A stretch of 64,000 bases of DNA from Alphaproteobacteria bacterium (GTDB lineage: Bacteria > Pseudomonadota > Alphaproteobacteria > Rhodobacterales > Rhodobacteraceae), in assembly GCA_030425925.1 (NCBI GenBank), contig JAUHZO010000007.1:62001-126000 (forward strand), read 5' to 3'. The translations under genes and the position numbers were made by a program. How positions within the stretch are numbered: the first letter of the stretch is position 1; the number at the start of each line of letters is the position of its first letter. Shown one piece after another: positions 19,195-28,172 of this stretch. The notes beneath the pieces are model-generated. The model did no database searches, was not told the origin of the DNA, and saw only the letters and a program-made list of their open reading frames with translations.

Positions 19195-19806
19195 TCAGAC
19201 GGTTTCGACGGGGCGTGCCGCGCGCCAGGCCTGCCAGGCTTCGGGCGTGTCCAGATCGGTCAGCGCCCGGTTGTCCTCCAGCGCGACAAGGCGCAGCCGG
19301 TGGCGGTTGGCCTCCAGCACCGGTCGGGCACCGCGATCGCCGGTCAGCTGTCCCAGCGCGGCAAAGCAGTCCGCCGGGAACAGCACCGGGTGTCCCGGCG
19401 TGCCATCGGCGGCCGTGGCCTGCTGCAGCGTCGCAAAGGGCGTGGCGCGAAAGCCGTCGATCAGCGCGGTCAGGTCCGGGGTCTGCAGATCGGGCATGTC
19501 GGCGGGCAGGATCATCACCGCCGCCATGCCCCGCGGCATCAGCGCGATGCCCCGCCGCAACGAGGCGGACATGCCCAGATGCGCGTCCGGCACGGCAACA
19601 AGCTGCACGGCCAGCCCCGCCAGCGCCTGCGCGCGGGGATGGTCGTGATCGGGCAGGGTGACGCAGACATGCGCGCCGCTGTGCAGGGCGGTTTCGGCCT
19701 GCCGGCGCAGCATGGGCCTGCCGTCGACGGGCTCCAGCAGCTTGTCACGCCCGCGCATCCGGCGCGATGCACCTGCTGCGGGAATCAGGATGGCGATGTC
19801 TTGCAT
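19195..19806 (-). CDS. MobA/MocA-like NTP transferase
   Basis: The 203-residue protein of the MobA-like nucleotidyltransferase family has the N-terminal signature IPAAGASRRMRGRDKLLEPV (8-27), the segment HLGMSASLRRGI and the metal-binding ILPADMPDLQ at about 99-108. Relatives include molybdenum cofactor cytidylyltransferase (MocA), which makes the MCD cofactor for xanthine-dehydrogenase-type enzymes. CTP versus GTP specificity cannot be read from the sequence, and no molybdoenzyme gene is adjacent. moaA lies 32 kb away. Confidence 0.8.
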   Translation of the reverse strand: MQDIAILIPAAGASRRMRGRDKLLEPVDGRPMLRRQAETALHSGAHVCVTLPDHDHPRAQALAGLAVQLVAVPDAHLGMSASLRRGIALMPRGMAAVMILPADMPDLQTPDLTALIDGFRATPFATLQQATAADGTPGHPVLFPADCFAALGQLTGDRGARPVLEANRHRLRLVALEDNRALTDLDTPEAWQAWRAARPVETV

Positions 19807-19893
19807 GCCCGGGGCATAGCAGGTCTTCGCCGATAGGCACAGGGAATTCGTCGCCGCAAACGCATTGGTTGCATTCCGCGCTGCGGCGACAGG

Positions 19894-22305
19894 TCAGCCG
19901 CGCATTCGCGCCCCGTCTGCGTCAAAAAGCGGCGTGTTCAGGCGGCGCGCCTTGCACATCTTGCCCAGAATCTCGATATCTGCCTCGTCTCCGTCCCAGC
20001 TGCGCGGCACCAGCGCCAGCGCGACGGACTGTCCGGCATGGTGCGAATACCCGCCAGACGTGCAGAAACCCTGCACGCGCCCGTCGATCCAGACCGGTTC
20101 GTAAGCCTGCACATCGGCGTCTTCGGCATCGACCGCAAAGACCACCGACATCCGCTCCGGCGGCGTCTGCCGCTCCGCCTCGGCCGCCGCGCGGCCGATG
20201 AAATCGCCCTTGGACCAGAGGATGAAGCGGTCAAGCCCCGTCTCGGCGGGGGTGTAATCGGGCGAAAACTCGCGCGCCCAGGAGCCAAAGAACTTGTCCA
20301 GCCGCAGGCTCATCATCGCCCGCATCCCGAAGGGCCGCATGCCATGTTCCGCGCCGGCGGCCCAGAGCGTCGCCCAAAGCTGGCGCTGCGCCATGGGATC
20401 GCAGAAGATCTCGTATCCCAGGTCGCCGGTGTAGGACACGCGCTGCACGATGCAATCGGTCATGCCCACGGTGATCTGGCGGACATCCATGAAGCGCATG
20501 TCGCCGATATCCGCCCGCGTGCAGGCCGACAGAACGTCCCGCGCCCGCGGTCCGGCGATCTGGAAGCCGGTCAGCTTGTCGCTGACATTCTCGACGCTCA
20601 CGCCGTCTTCGAGATGCTGCAGGAACCAGCGCATGTGATAGGCCTGCGCGCCATAGCTGGCGGTCAGGTGAAAGGTCTCCTCGTCCAGACAGGACACGGT
20701 GAAATCGCCGATGATCCGCCCCTTGGGCGACAACATCGGGTTCAGCGCCAGCCGCCCCGGTGGCGGGATGCGCCCCGCCATGATCCGGTCGAGCCAGCTG
20801 CGCGCATTGGGGCCGGTCACGCGGTACTTGCCGAAATTGTGGGTCTCGTTGATGCCCACCGCCTCGCGCACCGCGCGCACCTCGCGCGCCGTCGCCTCCC
20901 ACGCGTTGGAGCGGCGGAAGGACGGGGTTTCAAAGCGCGGCTCGCCCTCGTGGGCGAAGTAGTTGGGCACTTCCAGCCCGTATTGCGCGCCCCAGACCGC
21001 GCCCATGCCGTCGAACACGTCGTACATCGGTGTGGTACGGTTGGGCCGGGCGGCGGGCAGTTCCTCGTTGGGGTAGGAAACGGAGAACCGTTTCTGGTAG
21101 TTCTCGATCACCTTGGGCAGCGTGTAGCCCGGGCTGATCCAGTCGCCAAAGCGGGCGACGTCCATGGCCCCGGTGTCGCGTTCGCATTCGCCGTGGATCA
21201 TCCATTGTGCGAGCATCAGGCCCACGCCGCCGCCCTGGCTGAACCCGGCCATCACCCCGCAGGCCGACCAATAGCCCCGGAGCGCCGGGATGGGCCCCAC
21301 CAGAGGATTGCCGTCGGGGGCAAAGGTGAACGGGCCATGGATGACGGACTTGATCCCCGCGCGCTCCAGGACGGGGAAACGTTTATACGCGAAATCAATG
21401 CTTTGCTCGATCTTGTCAAAGTCATCCGGCAAAAGCTCGTGGCCGAATTCCCAGGGCGTGCCGTTCACGGCCCAGGGCCGGCAGGGCTGTTCGTAGAAGC
21501 CGATGCAGAGCCCGCGCCCCTCTTGCCGCAGATAGCTTTCGCCGGCCGGGTCCATCACATGGGGATGCTCGGTCTCGCGCTCGTAGATCTCGGGCGTTTC
21601 CTCGGTGACGAGGTACTGGTGCTCCATCGGGTGCAGGGGCAGGTAGACGCCCGCCATGGCCCCCACCTCGCGCGCCCAGAGGCCCGCGGCATTGACCACG
21701 TGTTCGGTGTGGATCGTGCCCCGAACACCATTGCTTTGGGTGACCACGTCCCATGTGCCGTCGGGCCGAGGATTGGTTTCCAACACCTTGGTATGCAGAT
21801 GAATTTCCGCCCCACCCATGCGCGCGGCCCTGGCATAGGCATGGGTGGTGCCGGACGGGTCCAGATGCCCGTCGAGCGGGTCGTAGAGCGCGCCGAGGAT
21901 GCCGTCGGTGTTCACGATGGGGGCAAGCTGCGCGATCTCGTCCGGGCCCACGATCTCGGTCTCCAGCCCCATGTAGCGATGCTTGGCGCGCTCGGCGAGC
22001 AGCATGTCGAACCGGTCGCGGTTGTCGGCCAGCGTCACGCCGCCCACATGGTGCAGCCCGCAGGACAGGCCGGTGAGCGCTTCGAGTTCCTTGTAAAGCT
22101 TGATCGTGTAGCCCTGCAGCGCCGCCATGTTGGTGTCGCCGTTCAGCGTGTGAAACCCGCCCGCCGCGTGCCATGTGCTGCCCGAGGTCAATTCGGAGCG
22201 CTCCAGCAGCATGACGTCGGACCAGCCCAGCTTGGTCAGGTGATAGGCCACCGAACAGCCGACGACGCCGCCGCCGATGATGACTACACGGGTGGTGGTT
22301 TTCAT
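19894..22305 (-). CDS. FAD-dependent dimethylglycine/sarcosine dehydrogenase-like protein (DAO + GcvT)
   Basis: The 803-residue flavoenzyme is predicted to demethylate a methylated amine such as dimethylglycine and to pass the one-carbon unit to tetrahydrofolate. The N-terminal DAO domain carries VVIIGGGVVGCS (7-18) and H46 in SGSTWHAAG, where this family links FAD covalently. The C-terminal GcvT aminomethyltransferase domains span about 430-800 (NFGKYRVTGPNARSWLDRI, VSYTGDLGYEIF). The ATG at 22305 has AAGGAG 8 nt before it, and the longer ORF start has none. It is divergent from a paralogue at 22920, which suggests sequential demethylation of glycine-betaine products. The exact substrate is not determinable. 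Confidence 0.85.
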   Translation of the reverse strand: MKTTTRVVIIGGGVVGCSVAYHLTKLGWSDVMLLERSELTSGSTWHAAGGFHTLNGDTNMAALQGYTIKLYKELEALTGLSCGLHHVGGVTLADNRDRFDMLLAERAKHRYMGLETEIVGPDEIAQLAPIVNTDGILGALYDPLDGHLDPSGTTHAYARAARMGGAEIHLHTKVLETNPRPDGTWDVVTQSNGVRGTIHTEHVVNAAGLWAREVGAMAGVYLPLHPMEHQYLVTEETPEIYERETEHPHVMDPAGESYLRQEGRGLCIGFYEQPCRPWAVNGTPWEFGHELLPDDFDKIEQSIDFAYKRFPVLERAGIKSVIHGPFTFAPDGNPLVGPIPALRGYWSACGVMAGFSQGGGVGLMLAQWMIHGECERDTGAMDVARFGDWISPGYTLPKVIENYQKRFSVSYPNEELPAARPNRTTPMYDVFDGMGAVWGAQYGLEVPNYFAHEGEPRFETPSFRRSNAWEATAREVRAVREAVGINETHNFGKYRVTGPNARSWLDRIMAGRIPPPGRLALNPMLSPKGRIIGDFTVSCLDEETFHLTASYGAQAYHMRWFLQHLEDGVSVENVSDKLTGFQIAGPRARDVLSACTRADIGDMRFMDVRQITVGMTDCIVQRVSYTGDLGYEIFCDPMAQRQLWATLWAAGAEHGMRPFGMRAMMSLRLDKFFGSWAREFSPDYTPAETGLDRFILWSKGDFIGRAAAEAERQTPPERMSVVFAVDAEDADVQAYEPVWIDGRVQGFCTSGGYSHHAGQSVALALVPRSWDGDEADIEILGKMCKARRLNTPLFDADGARMRG

Positions 22306-22342
22306 GTGAACGCTCCTTGATCGGCCTTGCACCTGGTGGCGC

Positions 22343-22378
22343 GGGGGGATGGGGTATTTTTACCAAGAAGAAGATGCA
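22343..22378 (-). repeat. AAATAC-core intergenic element, copy 2
   Basis: Read on the minus strand this is CATCTTCTTCTTGG...AAATACCCC, close to the copies at 38.56 and 51.51 kb. It lies upstream of the dehydrogenase gene that starts at 22305. Confidence 0.5.
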
Positions 22379-22566
22379 GGCATGGTCTGCAAGCGACAGG
22401 CGGTGTCGCTTCATCGCACGGCATTGCCTGGTGTCACGGCGCGGTCAGGACAATTAGCGCGCCATCGGGGTTTTCCTGCAGGGTTCATCAAGGTGCAGGT
22501 CGAAAACATGTTTCAATCACGGCAAATCTGTTTACCCTTTGTTAAGCATTTGGTCGAGGTGAACGC

Positions 22567-22821
22567 ATGAAACGGTTTTTTGTGGTGATTCTTGCTGTTT
22601 GTCTGGCCGCGACTGCATCTGGTGCTCAAGAGACACGCCTTGAGACGGAGCAGATCGTGGACCCCGGCAGCCTTCAGTTTCGTTTGCAGAATCTCGGCGA
22701 ACCTGAGGTCTTTTCGCAATCGTGCTGCAAACGGTGCAGAAAAGGTCAGGCGTGCGGTGATTCCTGCATATCGAAATCCAAGAGTTGCCGCGCCGGTCGG
22801 GGCTGCGCCTGTAACGGCTGA
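22567..22821 (+). CDS. Small secreted cysteine-rich protein
   Basis: The 84-residue protein has a clear signal peptide (MKRFFVVILAVCLAATASGA), a short acidic middle and a C-terminal 34-residue module with nine cysteines (SCCKRC...ACGDSC...SCRAG...CAC). The pattern resembles a CxxC...GKACGDxC...GCAC tail found on small exported bacterial proteins of unknown role; that likeness is from memory and was not searched. It may bind metal or form disulfides. GAGGTG lies 6 nt before the ATG. It sits between two divergent dimethylglycine-dehydrogenase-like genes and reads with the second, 99 bp upstream of it. Codon use looks less GC-biased than its neighbours. Confidence 0.75.
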   Translation: MKRFFVVILAVCLAATASGAQETRLETEQIVDPGSLQFRLQNLGEPEVFSQSCCKRCRKGQACGDSCISKSKSCRAGRGCACNG

Positions 22822-22919
22822 CACTTGTCGTCGATAATCGACCGAAAATGTCGTGGGTTGGCCGTCATGTGTCATCGCGGAACGGCACTGTTCCAAGGCA
22901 CACAGCTCAGGAGCGCGCC

Positions 22920-25340
22920 ATGAAAACCCATGCTCAGGCCGTCGTCATCGGGGGCGGCGTTATCGGTTGTTCGATCCTCTACCACCTGGCCAAGGCCGGC
23001 TGGTCGGACGTGGTCTTGCTGGAGCGGGATGAGCTGACGTCCGGGTCCACCTGGCACGCGGCGGCAAACATTCACGGGCTGCATGACAGCACCAATATCA
23101 GCCGCCTGCAGCACTACACCATGACGCTGTACAAGGATCTGGAAGCCGAGACCGGGCAAAGCTGCGGCGTGTTCCAGCCCGGCTCGCTCTATCTTGCGCA
23201 GACCGAGGCGCGGGAGCATCAGCTGCGCCTGCAGGCGGCCAAGGCGAAGCTTTATGGCATGAACTTCCACGAGATCAGCCGCGAAGAGGCAGAGCGCCTG
23301 CACCCGCTGGTGAATTTCGACGGCATCCGCTGCATCATGTACGAACCCGATGGCGGCAATGTGGACCCGTCGGGCGTGACCGCCGCCTATGCCGCCGGGG
23401 CGCGTCAGCGCGGGGCGGAGATTCACCGGTTCACACCGGTGACGGCGACGGATCCGCAGCCCGATGGCAGCTGGATCGTGCGCACGCCCAAGGGCGAGAT
23501 CCGGACCGCTTGGGTGGTGAATGCCGCCGGTCTCTGGGGCCGCGAGGTGGCGAAGCTGGCGGGCATCGACCTGCCGCTGCAGCCGACCGAACACCAGTAT
23601 TTCGTGACCGAAACCATCGCCGAGATCGCCGGTCTGGACCGCCGTCTGCCCTCTGTCGCCGACCGCGACGGCGAGTACTACCTGCGTCAGGAAGGGCAGG
23701 GGCTTCTGGTGGGCGCCTATGAACGCGACGTGCGGCTCTGGGCGGAAACCGGCACGCCGCTGGATTTTGCCCATGACCTCTTTCCCGACGATCTGGAGCG
23801 GATCGAGGACAACATGATGCGCGCCATCGACCGGGTGCCCGCGGTGGGCGAGGCAGGCATCAAGCGGGTGATCAACGGGCCGATGATCTGGTCGCCCGAT
23901 GCCAACGTGCTGATGGGACCGGTGCCGGAGCTGAAGGGCTATTTCTGCTGCAACGGCATCATCCCCGGCTTTTCGCAGTCGGGCGGCATGGGGCTGATGG
24001 CGGCGCAGTGGATCACCGAAGGCGAGATGATGTACGACATGTTCCCCTGGGACGTGGCGCGGTTCGGCAGCTGGGCGGGCACGGAGTTCACCCGGGCCAA
24101 GGTGCGCGACCAGTATGCCCACCGCTTTGCCATCCACTTTCCCGGCGAGGAGCGCGCGGCGGGCCGCCCGGTGCGCACCCGCCCGGTATACGGGATGCAG
24201 ACGGAGATGGGCGCGGTGTTCGGCCTGAACTATGGCTGGGAGCATCCCGCCTATTTCGACGCCGGGACCCCCGACAGCGCCGGTTTCACCCGTCAGCCCT
24301 GGTGGCACGTGGTGGGCCGCGAGGCGCGGATGCTGCGCGACGCCGCCGGCATCATCGACATCTCGAACTTCGCCAAGTACCGCGTCACGGGGCCGGGGGC
24401 CGAGGACTGGCTGAACGCCGTCTTCGCAAACCGCATGCCGCGTGCCGTGGGCCGGTCCTGCCTCACGCCGCTCATCGGCAAGCGCGGCGGCATCGCGGGG
24501 GATTTCACCGTCACACGGCTTGGCGAGGAGGAGTTCTGGGTGATCGGCTCCGGCATGGCGGAACGCTATCACACCCGGTTCTTCGCCGAGGTGCCGCTGC
24601 CGGAGGGCACGGTGTTCCGGTCGATGACGGAGGCGATGGGCGGCTTCAACGTCGCAGGGCCGAAATCGCGCGACCTGCTGCAACGCCTGACCAATGCCTC
24701 GCTGGCCACGCCCGACTTTCCTTTCATGGCCTCGCGCTGGATCGAGCTTGCCGGGCTGCGCGTGCTGGCGCTGCGCGTCTCCTTCACCGGCGATCTGGGA
24801 TGGGAGCTGCACTGCGCCGAGGCCGACCAGACGCGGCTGTACGAGGCCCTGTTGCAGGAGGCCCGGGCCATGGGGGCGGGCCCTGTGGGCAGCCGCGCGC
24901 TGATGTGCCTGCGCATCGAAAAGGGCTATGGATCCTGGTCGCGCGAATACTCGCCGGAATACTGGCCGCAAGAGGCGGGGCTTGCACGTCTGTGCAAGCT
25001 CGACAAGGATTTCCTGAACAAATCCGCGCTCTTGCGAGTTGTGGATAACCCGGCGCGTGAAGCGCTGGTGCTGCTTGCCCTCGACGAGGCCGATGTCACC
25101 GCGTCAAATGCCGACGCCACGGGGGGCGAGCCGATCTTTCGCGATGGAACGGGAATTGGCCGCGTCACCTCGGGCGGTTACGGCTACAGCGTGGGGCAAA
25201 GCCTGGCGCTTGGCTATATCCGTGCCGGCACGGCCCAGGCTGGGGACGCGGTGGCGGTCATGGTGCTTGGCCGTCCGCACAGGGCCCGGATCCTGGCAGA
25301 GCCGCCGTTCGATCCGAAGGGGGCCCGGCTGCGCGCGTGA
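22920..25340 (+). CDS. FAD-dependent dimethylglycine/sarcosine dehydrogenase-like protein, paralogue
   Basis: The 806-residue enzyme has the same layout as the divergent neighbour: FAD motif VVIGGGVIGCS (8-18), flavinylation histidine H46 in SGSTWHAAA, and C-terminal GcvT folate domains (NFAKYRVTGPGAEDWLNAVF, VSFTGDLGWELHC). The ATG at 22920 has AGGAG 8 nt before it; the upstream 24 codons of open frame are not needed. The two paralogues differ throughout, so they probably act on different N-methylated substrates (for example dimethylglycine versus sarcosine). A GC hairpin follows the gene. Confidence 0.85.
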   Translation: MKTHAQAVVIGGGVIGCSILYHLAKAGWSDVVLLERDELTSGSTWHAAANIHGLHDSTNISRLQHYTMTLYKDLEAETGQSCGVFQPGSLYLAQTEAREHQLRLQAAKAKLYGMNFHEISREEAERLHPLVNFDGIRCIMYEPDGGNVDPSGVTAAYAAGARQRGAEIHRFTPVTATDPQPDGSWIVRTPKGEIRTAWVVNAAGLWGREVAKLAGIDLPLQPTEHQYFVTETIAEIAGLDRRLPSVADRDGEYYLRQEGQGLLVGAYERDVRLWAETGTPLDFAHDLFPDDLERIEDNMMRAIDRVPAVGEAGIKRVINGPMIWSPDANVLMGPVPELKGYFCCNGIIPGFSQSGGMGLMAAQWITEGEMMYDMFPWDVARFGSWAGTEFTRAKVRDQYAHRFAIHFPGEERAAGRPVRTRPVYGMQTEMGAVFGLNYGWEHPAYFDAGTPDSAGFTRQPWWHVVGREARMLRDAAGIIDISNFAKYRVTGPGAEDWLNAVFANRMPRAVGRSCLTPLIGKRGGIAGDFTVTRLGEEEFWVIGSGMAERYHTRFFAEVPLPEGTVFRSMTEAMGGFNVAGPKSRDLLQRLTNASLATPDFPFMASRWIELAGLRVLALRVSFTGDLGWELHCAEADQTRLYEALLQEARAMGAGPVGSRALMCLRIEKGYGSWSREYSPEYWPQEAGLARLCKLDKDFLNKSALLRVVDNPAREALVLLALDEADVTASNADATGGEPIFRDGTGIGRVTSGGYGYSVGQSLALGYIRAGTAQAGDAVAVMVLGRPHRARILAEPPFDPKGARLRA

Positions 25341-25383
25341 CGCAGTGCACGGGGTGGTTTCGCCGCGCGTGCCGCGCGGCGAC

Positions 25384-25407
25384 CCGCGCGCCCTTTCGGG
25401 CGCGCGG
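25384..25407 (+). terminator. 10-bp GC stem-loop after the dehydrogenase gene
   Basis: CCGCGCGCCC and GGGCGCGCGG pair perfectly around TTTC, 43 bp past the stop. No T-run follows. It may terminate or protect the 3' end, and it lies between converging genes. Confidence 0.5.
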
Positions 25408-25497
25408 TCCCGAGCCGGGAAACACGCGCAGTGACCCGTGTGAAAGGCGAGGCGCACCAAAGCATGGAGGGCGCGCTCGTTGCGAGGTGTGCACCGT

Positions 25498-25520
25498 GAG
25501 TATTTGTCAGAAAGATGAAA
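25498..25520 (-). repeat. AAATAC-core intergenic element, copy 3
   Basis: On the minus strand this reads CTTTCATCTTTCTG...AAATACTC, matching copy 1 closely. It lies between two converging genes, just past the 3' end of the CorC-like gene. Confidence 0.5.
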
Positions 25521-25562
25521 GGGCGATCGAGGGGCGTGCTGTCATCGGTCGGCCCCTTCTTC

Positions 25563-26885
25563 TCAGCCCGCCGCCGTTTCAAGCGGCCGAACTTTCAGCT
25601 GCGTGATGCGGTTGTTTTCCCGCGCCATCACCTCGAAGCGGAAGCCGTGGAAGGAAAACACCTGCCCCACGGTGGGGATCATCTGGCTTTCGTAGATCAC
25701 CAGGCCGGCGACGGTGTTGGCCTCGTCATCGGGCAGCACCCAGTCTGTGGCGCGGTTGAAATCGCGGATCGTCATCGCGCCGTCGATCCAGTAATGCCCG
25801 TCTTCGGCCTTGCGTACCGGGTGCTCGGCATCCGGGTCGAACTCGTCGGTGATCTCGCCCACGATTTCCTCAAGGATATCCTCCAGCGTGATCAGCCCCT
25901 GCAGCGCGCCGTATTCGTCCACCACCAGTGCGAAATGCGTGCGCCGGCGCAGGAATTGCCGCATCTGGTCGTCCAGCGCCGTGGTGTCGGGGATGAAGTA
26001 GGGCTTCATCATCACGTCCGTGACCTTGAAGCCCTGCAGCGCCTCGCGCGTGCTTTCGACCCCTTCCATCAGCTTGTACATTGCGCGCAAAAGGTCCTTG
26101 GCATGGATCACCCCGATGATGTTCTCGGGGTCGTCGCGATAGACGGGCAGGCGGGTGTGGCTGCTTTCCAGGCATTGCTGCAGGATCTCTTCGGGCGGCG
26201 TGTCGGCATTGATCATCTCGATGCCCGAGCGGTGCAGCATGATCTCCTCGACCGTGCGTTCGCTCAGGTCGAGCGCGCCCAGGATGCGGTCGCGGTCTTC
26301 CTTCTCGACGATGCCCTCGGAATGGCCAAGCTGCAGCGCACCGGCGATTTCCTCGCGCACCGCGAGGATATGGCTGTCGGGGTCGGCCTTGACGCCAAAG
26401 ATCCGCAGCACGCCCCGGACCAGCACCCGCACCGCGCTGACCACCGGTGCAAACAGCCGCACCACCACCGCAATCGGTCCCGCCACCCGCGCCGCGGCGG
26501 TTTCGGGATTGGTGATGGCATAGGTCTTGGGCAGAACCTCGGCAAAGATCAGCACCAGAAGCGTCATCACCAGTGTCGCCAGGGCCACCCCGGATTCTCC
26601 GAACGCCCGGGTGAACATGGCCGTGGCCAGCGAGGTGGCCAGGATGTTGACCAGGTTGTTGCCCAGCAGGACAGACCCGATCAGCCGTTCATTGTCTTCG
26701 GTGATCTCCAGCGCCCGCGCCGCCCCGCGCGAGCCCTTGTCCTGCGCCGCCCGCAACTTCCCGCGGGACGCCGCCGTCAGCGCGGTTTCCGACCCGGAAA
26801 AGAACGCCGACAGCATGATCAGCCCCAGGATCGACGCCGCCGTGATCCAGAATGCCGCGTCCAGGGCGCCGGTCTGCGCTTCCAT
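25563..26885 (-). CDS. CNNM/CorC-HlyC family membrane protein (DUF21 + CBS pair)
   Basis: The 440-residue inner-membrane protein belongs to a family linked to magnesium or cobalt efflux. It has an N-terminal DUF21 transmembrane domain (about 1-190; FFSGSETALTAASRGKL, GNNLVNILATSLAT, FAEVLPKTYA), then two CBS domains (about 205-335) and a C-terminal CorC_HlyC domain (about 345-430). The ATG at 26885 is preferred because AAGGGG precedes it and the upstream extension reads through a palindromic element. It is not a true haemolysin despite the common family name. It stands alone. Confidence 0.85.
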   Translation of the reverse strand: MEAQTGALDAAFWITAASILGLIMLSAFFSGSETALTAASRGKLRAAQDKGSRGAARALEITEDNERLIGSVLLGNNLVNILATSLATAMFTRAFGESGVALATLVMTLLVLIFAEVLPKTYAITNPETAAARVAGPIAVVVRLFAPVVSAVRVLVRGVLRIFGVKADPDSHILAVREEIAGALQLGHSEGIVEKEDRDRILGALDLSERTVEEIMLHRSGIEMINADTPPEEILQQCLESSHTRLPVYRDDPENIIGVIHAKDLLRAMYKLMEGVESTREALQGFKVTDVMMKPYFIPDTTALDDQMRQFLRRRTHFALVVDEYGALQGLITLEDILEEIVGEITDEFDPDAEHPVRKAEDGHYWIDGAMTIRDFNRATDWVLPDDEANTVAGLVIYESQMIPTVGQVFSFHGFRFEVMARENNRITQLKVRPLETAAG

Positions 26886-26948
26886 CTGTCTGATCCCCTT
26901 GTGTTCCCTCTGGGTTATGGGGCGCGCGCGGCCCGCCTTCAAGGGGCG

Positions 26949-27119
26949 CTTTGCTTCGGAGCCATCCGTCGCCTGAGCCGGACCGGACAGGGACAGCGCG
27001 CCGGGACAAGCCAAATCGCCGAGGGGCCCCGGCTAGCCGGGGAGACGGCTATTTGGCTTGGCGCGGCGGGATGGCCCTGTCAGGCAAGGCGCAGTCGATG
27101 GATGGCTCCGAGGCAAAGG
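26949..27119. repeat. 171-bp imperfect palindrome
   Basis: Two arms of about 80 bp match as inverted repeats at roughly 80% around a perfect 16-bp centre CCCCGGCTAGCCGGGG (27027-27042). Matching blocks include CGGAGCCATCC on the left and GGATGGCTCCG on the right, and AAGCCAAAT versus ATTTGGCTT. The region, 26886-27236, contains no gene. The element could be a decayed MITE-like or REP-like unit, or a large RNA hairpin at the 3' end of xerD. Confidence 0.8.
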
Positions 27120-27236
27120 GCTTTGCTTTGGTGAATCCCCGAGCCCCGCAACGTCACCAAGGGCACGCCCGTATGAAACACCGCTGTCCCTCACCACGGG
27201 CGCCATAAAACCTGTGCGCGTCAGCGCGCCTTGGGA

Positions 27237-28172
27237 TCAGTCCTGACCGTCCCGCGCCAGCGGATGGTGGTCCAGCACCAGATCCCGCAACCGCTCTTCC
27301 AGCACATGGGTGTAGATTTCCGTCGTGGCCACGTCCGCATGGCCCAGCAGCGTCTGGATCGCTCGCAGGTCCGCGCCATTGGCCAGCAGATGAGTGGCAA
27401 AGGCGTGGCGCAGGGTGTGCGGCGTGACTTTCTCCGGCGACACACCTGCCTCCACGGCAAACTCCTTGATCAGCATGTAGAAGGCGTGCCGCGTCAGGTG
27501 CCCGGCCTTCCCGCGCGAGGGAAAGAGATGCGCCGGGACCGGCTTGCCCGCCGTGCGTGCCGCCGTGTCCATCGCGTCGCGGCACGCGAGCCAGGTCGCC
27601 AGCGCCTCCCGCGCGGGCGGGGACAGCGGCACCATGCGTTCCTTGCCGCCCTTGCCGCGGATCAGCAGCATGCGCGGATCGCCCCGCGCCGCCGAGGCCG
27701 GCAGCGAGACCAGTTCGCTCACCCGCATTCCCGTGGCGTAAAGCACCTGCATAAGGCAGGCATTGCGGGCGCGGTCCTCGGGGGTGCGCCCGTGCCCGCC
27801 TGCTGCGTCCAGAAGCAGGTCGACCTCGTCCACCGTCAGGGTCTTGGGCAGCCGCTTGTCCCGCCCGGGGCCCGCGATCTGCAGGGCGGGGTTGTCGCTG
27901 CGCAACCCTTCCTCGAACGCGAAGCGGTAGAGCTGTTTCAGCGCCGACAACCGCCGCGCCCGGGTGGCGCGGGACAGGCCCTGGGCGTCACAATGCACCA
28001 GATAGGCCTCGATCCTGGCCTGGTCCGCGCTGGCCAGGTCGCTGCCTTCCGAGGCCAGCCATGTCGCCGCATGGTCGAGATCGCGCTGATAGGCGGCCAG
28101 CGTGTTCTGCGCCGCCCCGCGTTCGGCCGCCAGCGCTTCGAGAAACACCGGGACCCAGTGCGCGCCGCTCAT
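27237..28172 (-). CDS. xerD: Tyrosine recombinase XerD
   Basis: This 311-residue site-specific recombinase works with XerC at dif to resolve chromosome dimers. It has an N-terminal SAM-like core-binding domain (about 5-95) and a catalytic domain with the full set R150 (GMRVSEL), K174 (RGKGGKER), H252-x-x-R255 (HTLRHAF), H278 (LGHAD) and nucleophile Y287 (IYTHV). It is chromosomal XerD rather than an element integrase by length and by setting. Its ATG overlaps the stop of the upstream secreted-protein gene (ATGA), so the two are translationally coupled. Confidence 0.92.
   Translation of the reverse strand: MSGAHWVPVFLEALAAERGAAQNTLAAYQRDLDHAATWLASEGSDLASADQARIEAYLVHCDAQGLSRATRARRLSALKQLYRFAFEEGLRSDNPALQIAGPGRDKRLPKTLTVDEVDLLLDAAGGHGRTPEDRARNACLMQVLYATGMRVSELVSLPASAARGDPRMLLIRGKGGKERMVPLSPPAREALATWLACRDAMDTAARTAGKPVPAHLFPSRGKAGHLTRHAFYMLIKEFAVEAGVSPEKVTPHTLRHAFATHLLANGADLRAIQTLLGHADVATTEIYTHVLEERLRDLVLDHHPLARDGQD

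Noticed and set aside
25563-26885. Haemolysin
   Set aside because: The DUF21-CBS-CorC layout is that of a CNNM/CorC ion-transport protein; the haemolysin label in the family name is historical.
27237-28172. Integrase of a mobile element
   Set aside because: Length, intact XerD motifs, operon setting and lack of any attachment site or cargo point to the chromosomal recombinase.
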